A stretch of 64,000 nt of DNA. Origin: Acidipropionibacterium virtanenii. GTDB lineage: Bacteria > Actinomycetota > Actinomycetes > Propionibacteriales > Propionibacteriaceae. Where the stretch lies: the NCBI RefSeq assembly GCF_003325455.1, contig NZ_CP025198.1, positions 930,001 through 994,000 of the forward strand. The letters are read 5' to 3'. Each line of letters opens with the position of its first letter. Within the stretch, counting starts at the first letter, position 1. Below the pieces are notes generated by a model. It was not told the DNA's origin. It was given only the letters and a program-made list of their open reading frames with translations, and did not search any database. Of this stretch, positions 51,701-61,132 are shown one piece after another. Both the position numbers and the translations under genes were made by a program.

Positions 51701-51985
51701 ATGATCGTCACCCTGGCATTCCTGGACATCAAGCCCGAGAGCATCGACGACTTCATCGCCGCGAGCAGGGCCAACGCCGAGGCGAGCCGCCAGGAGCCGG
51801 GCGTCACCCGGTTCGACCTCACCCGTCAGCTCGACGTGCCCACCAACTTCACCCTGGTGGAGGAGTACCAGGACGTCGACGCCGTCGAGGCCCATCGCAC
51901 CACCGATCACTACCTCACCTGGAAGGCTGCCGTGGAGCCGATGCAGGCCACCCCGCGCCACTCCCACCGCTACGAGATCCTCTGA
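51701..51985 (+). CDS. YgiN-like antibiotic biosynthesis monooxygenase (ABM) domain protein
   Basis: Start at ATG 51701, behind GAGAGGACC; 94 residues. The ABM dimeric alpha+beta fold shows as AFLDIKPESIDDFIAASRAN, then PGVTRFDLTRQLDVPTNFTL and the TWKAAVEPMQATPRHSHRYE end. The family includes quinol monooxygenase YgiN and small heme-degrading IsdG proteins. Here no IsdG heme-contact pattern is visible. It is 51 bp after menA on the same strand and may act on quinols, though this is only suggested by position. Confidence 0.85.
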   Translation: MIVTLAFLDIKPESIDDFIAASRANAEASRQEPGVTRFDLTRQLDVPTNFTLVEEYQDVDAVEAHRTTDHYLTWKAAVEPMQATPRHSHRYEIL

Positions 51986-52013
51986 GCTTCCTCAGGCCCC
52001 GATCGGCCCGGCG

Positions 52014-52080
52014 ATTTCTCGTTCCAGAGTTCCTGTTCCGGCGTCAGCGGCGCACACCGGAGGGTTCTGGAGAGAGAAAT
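52014..52080. terminator. stem-loop terminator between menA/ABM operon and ABC transporter gene
   Basis: ATTTCTC-GT-TCCAGA (52014-52028) pairs with TCTGGA-GA-GAGAAAT (52066-52080), with one 2-bp mismatch. An inner TCCGG/CCGGA stem lies between. It sits in the 108-bp gap between two convergent genes, so it can end both transcripts. Confidence 0.7.
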
Positions 52081-52093
52081 TAACGGTGCGGAC

Positions 52094-53896
52094 TCACATC
52101 CTGATGCCGAACTTCGCCAGCCGCTTGCGATCGGCTCTGGAACCGGCGGCCTGGAGGGCCAGCAGCTCGGCGTAGATGCCGCCCGAGACCGCCAGCTCCG
52201 CCGGGGTGCCGATCTCGTCGATCCGGCCCTGGTCCAGGGTGACGATGCGGTCGACGCTGGAGATGGTGGAGAGCCGGTGGGCGATGATGAGGCTGGTCCG
52301 CCCCGCCATCAACGACTCCAGGCCGGCCTGCACCCATCTCTCGGACTTGGTGTCCAGGGCTGATGTGGCCTCGTCGAGCACCAGCACGGGAGCGTCCTTG
52401 AGGATCGCCCGGGCGATCGAGATGCGCTGCTTCTGGCCTCCCGACAGCTTGATGCCGCGTTCGCCGACGAGGGTGTCGTAGCCGTTGGGGAAGCGGTGTA
52501 CGAACCGGTCGGCGAAGGCCTTCCGCGCGGCCTCCAGAAGCTGCTCCTCGGTGACCTCGGACCCCGAGCCGTAGGCGATGTTCTCCCTGATCGTTCCCGA
52601 GAACAGCGACGGATCCTGGAAGACCACCCCGATGCTGCGGCGCAGCTCATCGACCGGGATCTGAGAGGTGGCGCGCCCTCCCACCTCGATCGATCCCGAA
52701 CCCGGCGGATACAGGCCCAGCAGCAGGTTGACGATGGTGGACTTGCCGCCCCCGGACTCGCCGACGAGGGCGACGCGCTCGCCGCGACCGATCGTGAAGC
52801 CGACCCTGTCGAGCACCTGATCCTTGCCGTCGTAGGAGAAGGACACGTCCTCGAAGGAGACGACCGGCCGGTCCTCGGCGATGCTGACCCTGGTCGGCCG
52901 GGATCCGTCGGTGACCTTCGGCGCGTATGACGGGCGGGTCTCCATCACCTCGAAGTAGTCCTTGGAGCCCGAGACCGCGCGCTGGGCGTTGTCGATGATG
53001 TAGCTCATCATCTGGACGGGCTGGCGCGCCATCGCCATCAGCTGGATGAGCATCACCATGACTCCCACGCTGAAGACGCCGCGCGCGGTCTGGACGAAGA
53101 TGATGGCGTAGATCGCGAAGAAGACGACGTTGAGGACGGCCCGGCGCAACGTGTCCATGAGGTGCCAGTGGGTGGACTGCTCCCTGGTGGTGCCGACCGT
53201 CCGGTCGTAGTGCTCATCGAAGTGATGCTGCTCGGAGCGCTCGGTGACGAAGGACTTCACCACCCGGATCTGGGAGATGACCTCCTGGAAGCGCCCGCCG
53301 GCCGTGTCGATGTGCTCATTGATGATCTGCTGGCGCGCCTGCCAGTGCCGCGAGGTGAGCGCGGTCAGCCAGACGTAGACCGGGAAGATGATCCCCAGCA
53401 GGACGGTGAGGGGCCAGTAGTACCAGGCCGAGATCACCAGCACGGCCACCGTGGTGAGCAGCAGGGTGAAGAAGTTGTTGGCGAAGGCCTTGGCGAAGTC
53501 GGTGACGTTGGTGATCGAGCGGGACAGCTTGCTCGTGATGGAACCGGTGAGCTCCTCGTCGAACCAGGACTGCGGCAGCGACAGCAGCTTGGAGAAGTAG
53601 CGGCTGGACAGGATCTGGCGCATCCGGGCACTCATCACGTCGCCCAGCCAGCCGTTGACGTTGGTGGTCACCGAGTTGACGAGGTCCAGGGCGAGCAGCC
53701 CCACCGCCAGCCAGATGATCGGGACGACGTTGTGGCCCTCGGTGCGCATCCCGGCGACCGCCAGATCGGTGGCCCGGCCCACCACGAATGGCACCGCGAG
53801 TGAGGTGACCGCCACCACCATGGCCGAGGCCACGACCCCTGCGTAGTACTTCCACAGGGAGCCCGTGAAACGCAGGATCCGGGTCAATGAGCGCAT
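52094..53896 (-). CDS. ABC exporter, fused permease and ATPase (multidrug/lipid type)
   Basis: The 600-residue protein has six membrane helices in residues ~15-310 (ABC_membrane), then an ATPase domain with Walker A LVGESGGGKSTIVNLLLGLY near 365, LSGGQKQRISIARAIL near 475, and Walker B with ALDTKSERWVQ. It is a half-size exporter that forms homo- or heterodimers. No signal points to one substrate. It has its own start with about 50 bp to the RecB-like gene, which lies upstream on the same strand. Confidence 0.93.
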   Translation of the reverse strand: MRSLTRILRFTGSLWKYYAGVVASAMVVAVTSLAVPFVVGRATDLAVAGMRTEGHNVVPIIWLAVGLLALDLVNSVTTNVNGWLGDVMSARMRQILSSRYFSKLLSLPQSWFDEELTGSITSKLSRSITNVTDFAKAFANNFFTLLLTTVAVLVISAWYYWPLTVLLGIIFPVYVWLTALTSRHWQARQQIINEHIDTAGGRFQEVISQIRVVKSFVTERSEQHHFDEHYDRTVGTTREQSTHWHLMDTLRRAVLNVVFFAIYAIIFVQTARGVFSVGVMVMLIQLMAMARQPVQMMSYIIDNAQRAVSGSKDYFEVMETRPSYAPKVTDGSRPTRVSIAEDRPVVSFEDVSFSYDGKDQVLDRVGFTIGRGERVALVGESGGGKSTIVNLLLGLYPPGSGSIEVGGRATSQIPVDELRRSIGVVFQDPSLFSGTIRENIAYGSGSEVTEEQLLEAARKAFADRFVHRFPNGYDTLVGERGIKLSGGQKQRISIARAILKDAPVLVLDEATSALDTKSERWVQAGLESLMAGRTSLIIAHRLSTISSVDRIVTLDQGRIDEIGTPAELAVSGGIYAELLALQAAGSRADRKRLAKFGIRM

Positions 53897-53945
53897 GGCA
53901 GCAGATCCTATTCCCGGGCCCGCGGGGACAACGAGTCCTTCCGCG

Positions 53946-55736
53946 TCAGGAGGAAGACAGTCCCCTCAGCCAGGCCCGCAGCGCGTGGGTGGCGCGGACG
54001 TCGTCCTCGTTGTAGCGCAGCACCCGCTCCGCCGATTCCCGGCGGACGTCCGGATCGGGGTCGCCGACGGCCCGTGACCACCACGTCTGGGAGTTGAGGC
54101 CGCCGGGCTCGGGATCCCTCCAGCGGAATCCGGGTCCGGCCTGGGCGACGGCCTTGAGGCCCAGCCCTGCGGTGCCGAAGAAGTGCCGGCGCATCACGGT
54201 GAACAGGTCGAGGAAGTGTCCAGAATCGAGCAGGTGCCCGGCCCGGGCCGCGGCGTCGGGACTGTGGGTGGGAGATCCGGGCCGGGAGAAGTTCCTGGCG
54301 AACCGTCTCAGGTGGACCCGTTCGTAGTCGGAGTAGTGGACGATCAGGCAGTCGGGCACGGCTCGCACGGCCTCGTCGAGCCATTCGACGGCCTCTGCGG
54401 CCAGGGTGGCCTCGGTAACGTCGTCCAGCTCGTCGAAGCTGGAGAAGGACAGGTAGTACGGGCCGCTGTGGGAGGTGCTGGAGGCCAGCCGGGCGTCCGG
54501 GTCGTCGACCCACAACCCCCACAGATAGACGCGGTCGTCGGGGGAGGTCTCGATGTCCAGATCGATCTCCAGCCGCGAGGACGGCAGCAGGATCGGTTCG
54601 TCGTCGTTGCGCTCCAGGGCGACGCCGTCGCGGATGAGCCGGGCACGGCGGGCCGCCAGGCGGATCCGTCTCTCGGGTTCGGGCCGGTGCTGCACCTGAG
54701 GCAGGTAGCCGGGAAGCACCGTGTCCAGGTCGGCGGCGGCCAGGTCGTCGACAGTGCGGATCCCCAGACGTCGCAGGGCGGCGATCTCCCGGACGTCCAG
54801 CGGGGCCTTGGAGATCCGCACCGACAGGTCGTCGGCGTCCAGCCGGGGCCGGCAGACGCTCCACCACTGGCAGGACTCGCACTCGCGCACCATGATCGGG
54901 CTCACCATCGGGCGGCCCGCCGGGCGGTCCGGCGAGGCGGCATGGGCGGCCACCGCCACCCGGAAGGCGTGCTCGTGGTCGTAGCGGTCCAACACGCTGC
55001 GGCGTCGCCAGCCCGAGGCCGCGGTCCGGGAGTAGGTGCGGATGAAGCGGTGGTCCAGATCCAGCCAGCTCGCCACGGGGCTGTCGGCGGGATCGAGGGT
55101 GTCGGTGCCGATGAGGCCGGCCAGGCGGCGCCCGGCCAGCCCGGGGAAGTCGGGGGCCGGCAGCAGGCCGAGATCGTCCAGGAGCCTCCAGAAGTGGGCC
55201 GCCTGCAGCAGCGGGCCCTGCCGTCCGGAGCGGAAGGTCTGCTCGGTGCTCAGCGCGGCTGTCAGCGGTGACGCGTCGTCCAACGGGCTCAGCCAGGTGA
55301 ACTCCGCGTGGGTGTGGTGGCGCTCGAGCACCGGGTGCGGTGTGATGTGCACCGGCAGATAGCCGGGTCGGCCGTCGGCGGTGCGGCCGGCCTGCACCAG
55401 GGCGTCGGGGGAGCCCTTCCGGTGCCCTGAGGCCGAGGCGGCCAGCAGCGGTGCGATCACCACGGGGGCCGCGTCGTCGAGGGCGCGCGAGGTCGCGGCG
55501 CGACGGCCGGCGTCGGACCGGCGCAGGTCCACGGCGCCGATGGCCGTGGCCAGGCGGCCGCAGACGTCCTGGTTGAAGGCCGCCGGGGCGGCGAACAGCT
55601 CGGCCTCGGACTCGCAGCCGGGGGCGTCATCACCGGCCGGCAGGCTGATAGAGGGGTCGAAGGCGTTCTGGGTCTTGACCGGGCAGGATCGTGCCGCCCA
55701 GGAGTCCAGCAGGATCGGACGGGACCCGGCGCTCAT
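53946..55736 (-). CDS. RecB-family nuclease/TM0106-type protein with RNase H-like C-terminal domain
   Basis: I place the start at ATG 55736, which overlaps the stop of menG by 4 bp (55733-55736); a far longer frame to 57083 is antisense to the ABC genes. The 596-residue protein has a C4-like stretch ([16 protein letters not shown]) near 280, a helix-hairpin-helix-like [20 protein letters not shown] near 315, and a predicted RNase H-like exonuclease end ([20 protein letters not shown] near 395; [20 protein letters not shown] at the end, with Asp-Asp). This is the TM0106 family of putative recombinase-type nucleases. The coupling to menG is unexpected. Function is unproven. Confidence 0.82.
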   Translation of the reverse strand: MSAGSRPILLDSWAARSCPVKTQNAFDPSISLPAGDDAPGCESEAELFAAPAAFNQDVCGRLATAIGAVDLRRSDAGRRAATSRALDDAAPVVIAPLLAASASGHRKGSPDALVQAGRTADGRPGYLPVHITPHPVLERHHTHAEFTWLSPLDDASPLTAALSTEQTFRSGRQGPLLQAAHFWRLLDDLGLLPAPDFPGLAGRRLAGLIGTDTLDPADSPVASWLDLDHRFIRTYSRTAASGWRRRSVLDRYDHEHAFRVAVAAHAASPDRPAGRPMVSPIMVRECESCQWWSVCRPRLDADDLSVRISKAPLDVREIAALRRLGIRTVDDLAAADLDTVLPGYLPQVQHRPEPERRIRLAARRARLIRDGVALERNDDEPILLPSSRLEIDLDIETSPDDRVYLWGLWVDDPDARLASSTSHSGPYYLSFSSFDELDDVTEATLAAEAVEWLDEAVRAVPDCLIVHYSDYERVHLRRFARNFSRPGSPTHSPDAAARAGHLLDSGHFLDLFTVMRRHFFGTAGLGLKAVAQAGPGFRWRDPEPGGLNSQTWWSRAVGDPDPDVRRESAERVLRYNEDDVRATHALRAWLRGLSSS

Positions 55737-56431
55737 GCCTTCCAGGCCCGGTGCAGGGCGACCACCCCGCCGGAGATGTTGCGCCAGGCCACGGCCCGCC
55801 ATCCCGCGTCGGACATCAGATCGGCCAGCCGCTGCTGGTCGGGCCAGGCCAGGATCGACTCGGCCAGGTAGTCGTAGGCGTCGCGGTTGCTGCTGGCCAG
55901 CCGGGCCATCGCCGGGATCGCGCCCAGCAGGTAGTCCTTGTAGACGCGGCGGAAGGGCGCCCAGGTGGGGGTGGAGAACTCGCAGACGACGAGGCGTCCG
56001 CCGGGCCGGGTGACGCGCAGCATCTCGGCCAGAGCCGCGGAGGTGTTCTCGACGTTGCGCAGCCCGTAGGAGATCGTGACGGCGTCGAAGGAGTCGTCGG
56101 CATAGGGCAGCCGGGTGGCGTCCCCGGCCACGAAGTGCAGTCCGGGCTGGCGCTGATGGCCCACCTGGAGCATGCCCATGGAGATGTCGGTGGGGTAGAC
56201 CTCGGCGCCACGGGCCGCGAAGGTGGCCGAGGAGGTGCCGGTGCCGGCCGCCAGATCGAGGATCACCTGGCCGGGGGCCGGTTCCACGGCGTCGACCACC
56301 AGATCCCGCCAGCGGTCCACCGCCCCCAGCGTCATGATGGAGTTCATGACGTCGTAACGCTGCGCGACACCGTCGAACATCGAGGCGACGTCCGCGCGGT
56401 GCTTGTCGAGGGTGGCCCTGGTCGTCAACAC
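55733..56431 (-). CDS. menG: demethylmenaquinone methyltransferase
   Basis: I prefer GTG 56431 ([20 protein letters not shown]) with GGGAG upstream; an ATG at 56545 would extend into the divergent ABC gene. The 232-residue protein has the SAM motif [20 protein letters not shown] near 55, [20 protein letters not shown] near 113 and [10 protein letters not shown] near 147, matching UbiE/MenG. It methylates demethylmenaquinone to menaquinone. The stop overlaps the RecB-like gene start. It is divergent from an ABC ATPase gene. Confidence 0.94.
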   Translation of the reverse strand: MLTTRATLDKHRADVASMFDGVAQRYDVMNSIMTLGAVDRWRDLVVDAVEPAPGQVILDLAAGTGTSSATFAARGAEVYPTDISMGMLQVGHQRQPGLHFVAGDATRLPYADDSFDAVTISYGLRNVENTSAALAEMLRVTRPGGRLVVCEFSTPTWAPFRRVYKDYLLGAIPAMARLASSNRDAYDYLAESILAWPDQQRLADLMSDAGWRAVAWRNISGGVVALHRAWKA

Positions 56432-56501
56432 GGGCCCAAGTCTCCCACAGCAGACGAGCCCCGTTTTGGGAGACCTCGGCGGGGGAGGGACAATATGCGC
56501 C

Positions 56502-57146
56502 ATGGCCTCGCACTCCCAAGTCCTTGTCGTCAAGGACCTCACCAAGTCCTACGGCGACCACACCGTCGTCTCGAACTTCTCCCTCACAGTCCGCACGGGT
56601 GAGGCGGTGGCCCTGACCGGACGCAACGGTGCGGGCAAGTCGACGGTGCTCCGGTGCCTGGTCGGGGCGGACCGCCCCAGCTCGGGGACCATCGAGGTGC
56701 TGGGCAGCAAGGTGAGCGAGACCAACCCGGAGTTCCGGCGCAATGTGGCCACCGTCATCGACGATCTGGACTTCTTCCCCGACCTGTCGGTGGTCGAGCA
56801 TCTCGACCTGCTGGCGCGGGCCCATGGCCTGACCGAGGCCGATGAGCTGGTCGATCAGGTGCTCGAGGAGGTGCAGCTGGTGCCGCAGTCCGGTCAGCTG
56901 CCGGGGACGCTGTCCTCCGGGCAGCGACGCCGCCTGGCGCTGGCCACCGCCTTCGTGCGTCCCCGCAAGCTGCTGGTCCTCGACGAGCCGGAGGCCCGCC
57001 TCGACGTCGAGGGAGTCGCCTGGCTCGGGGAGCGGCTCAAGGCGGAGATGAAGCACGGGCTGGCGATCGTGATGGCCAGCCATGAGCCGGCGCTGGTCGA
57101 GGCCATCGGCGCCCGCTCCGTGGAACTGGGAGGGCGGCGCGGATGA
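56502..57146 (+). CDS. ABC transporter ATP-binding protein
   Basis: Start at ATG 56502; the 214-residue ATPase has Walker [21 protein letters not shown] near 38, the signature [20 protein letters not shown] near 137 and Walker [16 protein letters not shown] near 158. Its LSSGQ signature differs by one residue from LSGGQ. It overlaps the next gene by 4 bp, a membrane protein that is probably its permease. The system is likely an exporter; substrate unknown. Confidence 0.9.
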   Translation: MASHSQVLVVKDLTKSYGDHTVVSNFSLTVRTGEAVALTGRNGAGKSTVLRCLVGADRPSSGTIEVLGSKVSETNPEFRRNVATVIDDLDFFPDLSVVEHLDLLARAHGLTEADELVDQVLEEVQLVPQSGQLPGTLSSGQRRRLALATAFVRPRKLLVLDEPEARLDVEGVAWLGERLKAEMKHGLAIVMASHEPALVEAIGARSVELGGRRG

Positions 57147-58888
57147 GCCGGGGCAGAAGTAAGAAATTCAAGAAGCAGAGCCAGCCGCAGGAGCAGGCCC
57201 CGCAGGCCGTTCCGCAGCCCACGCCGTCCGACGTCGAGGCCCCGGAGCTGGTGATCGATCACCAGCCCGACGAGTTCTGGGCCGGTGAGGTGGACGAGAA
57301 GCAGTTGATGCTGCTGATGGGCGACTGGCGCAAGGGCCGCACCACCAGGAACATCTGGCAGGCCCTGGGCGACGCTTACGTGCTGGTCTTCTCGCTGCTG
57401 GTGGTGCTGGCGATGCTCATCAGCCTCATCGTGCAGGCCCAGGGCCAGGCGGCCGGCTGTACCGCCGTGGGATGCCGCACGGCCCGGCAGATGCTGCCGT
57501 GGGCGGCCTTCGCCGGCGTGCTGGCCTTCGCCCTGGCGGCGGGCCGGATCTTCGGCCCGGTGCTGGCCTCGGCGGCCGAGGGATTCTGGCTGATGGACGC
57601 CCCGATCCGGCGGTCCAGTTTCCTCGGGAAGCGTCTGTGGGCGGCTCTGGGAGCCGGGCTGGCGGGAGGCGCCCTGCTCGGCGCCCTCGTCTCGGCTCTC
57701 ACCGGCTCCTCGGTGATGGCGATCATCGCCTGGACGGTGGCCTGCGCCCTGGGCGGAGCCTGCGTGGTGGCCTTCGCTGCCGCCCAGCAGGGAGCCGGAC
57801 GGGTCTGGAGCGTGAAGCTGGCCGGGTCGCTGGCCGGGCTGCTGGGCCTGGCCGCCCTGCTGGCGGTGGTCTGCACGGCGACCGGCTGGCTGTCGCTGGA
57901 CTTCAGTTCCTCTGTCGCGGTCACCACGGCGTGGGGGATCGCGGCGGTCGCCGGCGTGCTGACGGTGCTCTTCGGCGCCCTGGCGCGGGCCAGGCTGAAT
58001 CGGATCCGGCGTGCCCGACTGCTGTCGGGCGGCTCGCTGGCGGCCGGCATGCAGGGCGCGGCGTTCGCCCTGGACTTCGCGCTGATGCGCGACATCCTCC
58101 AGGAGCGCGACGCCGTGGAGCGTGGCCAGGTGAGGCCCACCAGGGGGCGGGGACTCGGGCTGCAGACGCTGATCTGGCGCGATGTGCAGCGGGTGATCCG
58201 GTTCCCCAAGCCACTGCTCACCCTGGCCGTGACGGCGGTGGTGCCCTACGCCGTGGAGGCGCTGGGCATGGGCCGACTGTCCTCGACCGTCTCGGCGCTG
58301 GTGCTGGTGGCGGCCCTGGTGCCGTTCTTCACCAGCCTGCGGGTGCTCTCGCGCACCCAGGGGCTGATGCGATGCCTGCCGTTCAGCACCGGTGAGGTGC
58401 GCACCGCGGCCTCGGTGGTACCCGGTGTGCTGGCCGGGATCTGGGCGATCGCGGTGATCCCGGCCTTCCATGGCCTGGGCTCGGCCAGCACGCAGCACAG
58501 CTGGTTCGAGGCCGTCATGCTGGCGATCGTCACCGCCCTGGCCGGGTATGTCGGGGCGATCAGGTGGGTCTCGGCCAAGCCCGCCGACTACTCCGCGCCG
58601 ATGGTCGCCACCCAGATGGGCGCGATGCCACCGGGGCTGATGTTCAACCTCGTCCGTGGCCTGGACATGGTGGCCCTGGTCACCATCTGGATCGTGCTGG
58701 GCCTCTCCCCGTGGATCTCGATCGTGGTCGGCGTCATCGCCTTCTCGGTGCTGCGGATGGGCGGCCTGAACCAGCAGGAGCTCCAGGAGCGCCAGGAGGA
58801 GGCCAAGCGGGAGCTGGCCGATCAGAAGGCCGCGGCCCGGGGTGGCCGTGGATCCGCGGAGCGCAAGGTCATCACCCGAAAGAAGTGA
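57143..58888 (+). CDS. multi-pass membrane protein, probable ABC permease (DUF6297-like)
   Basis: The 581-residue protein has a basic, Gln-rich N-terminal tail ([20 protein letters not shown]), then about twelve hydrophobic helices. The soluble parts resemble proteins labelled DUF6297 in actinobacteria, usually found next to an ABC ATPase. It overlaps the ATPase gene by 4 bp and is followed by a palindromic terminator. It is likely the membrane part of an exporter. The C-terminal ~35 residues are charged (QERQEEAKRELADQKAAARG). No substrate can be named. Confidence 0.78.
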   Translation: MSRGRSKKFKKQSQPQEQAPQAVPQPTPSDVEAPELVIDHQPDEFWAGEVDEKQLMLLMGDWRKGRTTRNIWQALGDAYVLVFSLLVVLAMLISLIVQAQGQAAGCTAVGCRTARQMLPWAAFAGVLAFALAAGRIFGPVLASAAEGFWLMDAPIRRSSFLGKRLWAALGAGLAGGALLGALVSALTGSSVMAIIAWTVACALGGACVVAFAAAQQGAGRVWSVKLAGSLAGLLGLAALLAVVCTATGWLSLDFSSSVAVTTAWGIAAVAGVLTVLFGALARARLNRIRRARLLSGGSLAAGMQGAAFALDFALMRDILQERDAVERGQVRPTRGRGLGLQTLIWRDVQRVIRFPKPLLTLAVTAVVPYAVEALGMGRLSSTVSALVLVAALVPFFTSLRVLSRTQGLMRCLPFSTGEVRTAASVVPGVLAGIWAIAVIPAFHGLGSASTQHSWFEAVMLAIVTALAGYVGAIRWVSAKPADYSAPMVATQMGAMPPGLMFNLVRGLDMVALVTIWIVLGLSPWISIVVGVIAFSVLRMGGLNQQELQERQEEAKRELADQKAAARGGRGSAERKVITRKK

Positions 58889-58895
58889 GGGGGAC

Positions 58896-58920
58896 GACGC
58901 CGCCCGGACCGGGCGGCGTC
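58896..58920 (+). terminator. perfect 12-bp hairpin after the ABC permease gene
   Basis: GACGCCGCCCGG (58896-58907) and CCGGGCGGCGTC (58909-58920) pair around one A, 7 bp after the stop codon at 58886-58888. It lacks a U-run, as is usual in this lineage. It would end the two-gene ABC operon. Confidence 0.8.
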
Positions 58921-59125
58921 GGAATGCGGATTGTGCGCAACCTTCGGCTGAGCGCCGGCTACTTCAGCTCCCCGTGTTTCTATCAAGACCCGAGGACAGC
59001 GGGGATGCGTCCGTTGTGAATGCCCAGGTGTCATCGGCGAATTGGTCGGGATGTATTACACTTCCCGATCCAGTCGGCGTCCTCAGGGACGGCCCTTCCA
59101 ATGACAGCCAACTCGTGGCCGCTGC

Positions 59126-59410
59126 TCACGTTGCGTTCCCCTCTCCATGTTCTTGGGAATCGCGCAGACAGTCGAGGTACTTGGGATCGGTATGCAGGAG
59201 GCGTTCGCAGGACTGCAAGTCCTGCATCGCGTCTACGGTCAGGACGACGTCGTATTCGTAGAGCTGCGTGCATAGAATTTCGAATGCGACCTGGAGTTCT
59301 CCAACGTCGAGAAGCGAGGTGACATTTTCTGAATCTTCAGCGGGAAGACCATCCATCTGTGCCACATCCCGGAGCGCTGAGTACACTGCGTTTCTGTCAT
59401 CAGGATCCAT
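59126..59410 (-). CDS. small acidic protein, MafI-like immunity candidate
   Basis: The 94-residue acidic protein (ALRDVAQMDGLPAEDSENVT, VGELQVAFEILCTQLYEYDV) is all-helical in outline. The middle part, G(E)xxxAFEILCxQLYEY, resembles MafI-type immunity proteins to polymorphic toxins. GC content looks lower than in the flanking genes. It is in the same direction as 59465-59842, 54 bp downstream of it. No toxin gene is next to either, so they may be orphan immunity genes. The call is tentative. Confidence 0.5.
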   Translation of the reverse strand: MDPDDRNAVYSALRDVAQMDGLPAEDSENVTSLLDVGELQVAFEILCTQLYEYDVVLTVDAMQDLQSCERLLHTDPKYLDCLRDSQEHGEGNAT

Positions 59411-59464
59411 ATTGCCGTGGCTCTCTCATGTAGACCGGGGTGAGCAGGTTCATCTCGTTCCGAC

Positions 59465-59842
59465 TCAGGGATGGAGGGTGATGGGCTCGAATCGCACGTC
59501 GTCCGGTCCGGGCCAGCCTTCCGGCGGATCATCGGAGACCCACGCCTGCTCGATCGCCGACAATCGCCGGTCGTCACACCAGAGGAGGATGAATCCTACC
59601 ATTTCACCATCACGGTAGACGTTGGCATAGTCGAGAAACGGGTTGGCGGCTGATCGGAACTGTGGAGTGGACGTCGGCGTTATGACGTTGATCCAGTCCG
59701 GTGCAAAAGTCTCGATGATCGTGTCCTCGATCTGCTGCTCGCAGATCTCCTCCGGCTCGTTCGTGAAGGACAGGACGCGGCGCATGAGCATCTTGACCGC
59801 ATCGGGGAGAGGCCGGCCGATGAGAGTCGGATCCTCCTCCAT
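59465..59842 (-). CDS. small hypothetical protein upstream of the MafI-like gene
   Basis: The 125-residue protein (MEEDPTLIGRPLPDAVKMLM; a beta-hairpin ANVYRDGEMVGFILLWCDDR; then PEGWPGPDDVRFEPITLHP) is soluble and acidic. It has an alpha/beta outline with a Gly-Met turn, as in several immunity or toxin-chaperone families, but no clear match. TACGCGATGGAGGA precedes it weakly. It lies between the isochorismate synthase and the MafI-like gene on the same strand, probably as one unit with the latter. Confidence 0.5.
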   Translation of the reverse strand: MEEDPTLIGRPLPDAVKMLMRRVLSFTNEPEEICEQQIEDTIIETFAPDWINVITPTSTPQFRSAANPFLDYANVYRDGEMVGFILLWCDDRRLSAIEQAWVSDDPPEGWPGPDDVRFEPITLHP

Positions 59843-59881
59843 CGCGTACCTCCTCGTTGTTGCGCGGCTCAGACGGGGTCC

Positions 59882-61132
59882 TCAGAGGCCGACCACGCTG
59901 AGCGTCGCTCGAAGTTTCGCCTCGAGTTCGGCCGACAGGGCGTCGACGTCGTCGTCGCGGCTGACCGCCTGGCCGGTGAAGACGTGGGCCAGGTTCGGAT
60001 CGGTGCCGTCGATCTGGGCGCCCCTCCAGTCGGTGACCCATTCGCCATCGCCGTCGCGGTCGACCCAGCCCAGGGGCCCGGTGATCCGGCCGCGATCCAC
60101 CTCCTCGACCTCGGCGAGGGTGTCGGCGGCCTTCCATGGCGGCAGGCCGCTGACGAAGGGTGCCGGGTGCAGCCCGCCGACCACCGCCAGGGACCGGGTG
60201 CCCGGCAGCGCCGCGCCCGTGACGTCGGTGGAGAGCAGCTGTTCCTCGGCCGCCCACACCAGACCCGGGAAGGGGGAGTGGCGCACCGCGCTGCAGAACG
60301 GGGCGATCCGCTCGGCCGACCACTCGACGGTGCGCCGGTGCTCGGCGGCGATCGGCCCCCGGCCTCGCAGCGCGTCGAGGATGCGGCCCTCGGTGGAGTG
60401 GTTCCCGGTGGGGCCGTGGGTCAGCGCCCGGGTGCGCAGCAGCCCGTCCAGGTCGCCGACCATGAGTTTCGTGGTGACCCCGATGGCCCCCTCGACCAGA
60501 TAGGTCCAGGCGTCGGGCTCCCGGCGGATCAGGGTCTCGACGAGCCAGCGCGGATCGATCGGCGTCGCGGTGCGCACCATCGTGTCGCGCATCAGGAGCA
60601 CCCGCTCCAGGTCCCCCTCGCCGAGGATCTCCTGCACCTGGGTCGCCAGCTCCCGCCACCTCTGGACCCCGATCACTCCGTCCGCGACGGAGGTGATCTC
60701 CGACGGGCGGGGAGGAGCCTGGATGCGGGGCGGATCGGCGTCCACCGAGTCGTAGGACATCTGCGTCACCCAGGAATAGCCCGCCCGGTGGCCGATGACG
60801 GTCTCGGGAACGATCATCACCGACGGTGAGGCCGAGCGGTCCGGGTCGAAGGCGAAGGAGCCGAAGGCGATCGGCCCCGTGCCGTGGAGCCCCGGCATCT
60901 CCGTCTCGTCCTCGATCTCGGCGCTGAACGTCTCCCACCACACATCGGCGGCATCGGGGGAGTCGGTCTCGAACCGGGCCACCTCGCCCAGTCCGACGAC
61001 CCCCTCCCCGGAATGCACCAGACACATGCTGCGGGTCGGGGTGAGGTAGGCCTCCAGCGGCCCCGGATCGCGAACGGCCACGGTGCGCGCACGCAGACGG
61101 CTCGACCCGGGGTTGATGATCACATCACGCAC
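59882..61132 (-). CDS. isochorismate synthase-like protein (MenF family, divergent)
   Basis: The 416-residue protein has the chorismate-binding fold: LERVLLMRDTMVRT near residue 175, GVTTKLMVGDLDGLLRTRAL near 218 (aligned to the SPELLV strand), AAEHRRTVEWSAERIAP near 255, VGGLHPAPFVSGLPPW near 315 (aligned to HPTPAVGG), and GRITGPLGWVDRDGDGEWVT near 355 (aligned to GxYAGPVGW). The Lys of the KVVLAR base motif is Arg here, and the final GAGIV Gly pattern reads FTGQAV. So catalytic residues differ from EntC/MenF. It makes isochorismate for menaquinone if active. It lies near menG, menA and the GGR gene, which supports that role. Confidence 0.72.
   Translation of the reverse strand: MRDVIINPGSSRLRARTVAVRDPGPLEAYLTPTRSMCLVHSGEGVVGLGEVARFETDSPDAADVWWETFSAEIEDETEMPGLHGTGPIAFGSFAFDPDRSASPSVMIVPETVIGHRAGYSWVTQMSYDSVDADPPRIQAPPRPSEITSVADGVIGVQRWRELATQVQEILGEGDLERVLLMRDTMVRTATPIDPRWLVETLIRREPDAWTYLVEGAIGVTTKLMVGDLDGLLRTRALTHGPTGNHSTEGRILDALRGRGPIAAEHRRTVEWSAERIAPFCSAVRHSPFPGLVWAAEEQLLSTDVTGAALPGTRSLAVVGGLHPAPFVSGLPPWKAADTLAEVEEVDRGRITGPLGWVDRDGDGEWVTDWRGAQIDGTDPNLAHVFTGQAVSRDDDVDALSAELEAKLRATLSVVGL

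Noticed and set aside
55737-57083. Long minus-strand extension of the RecB-like nuclease
   Set aside because: It is antisense to menG reading and the ABC genes, and is Arg/Gly-rich shadow sequence. The ATG at 55736 overlaps the menG stop.
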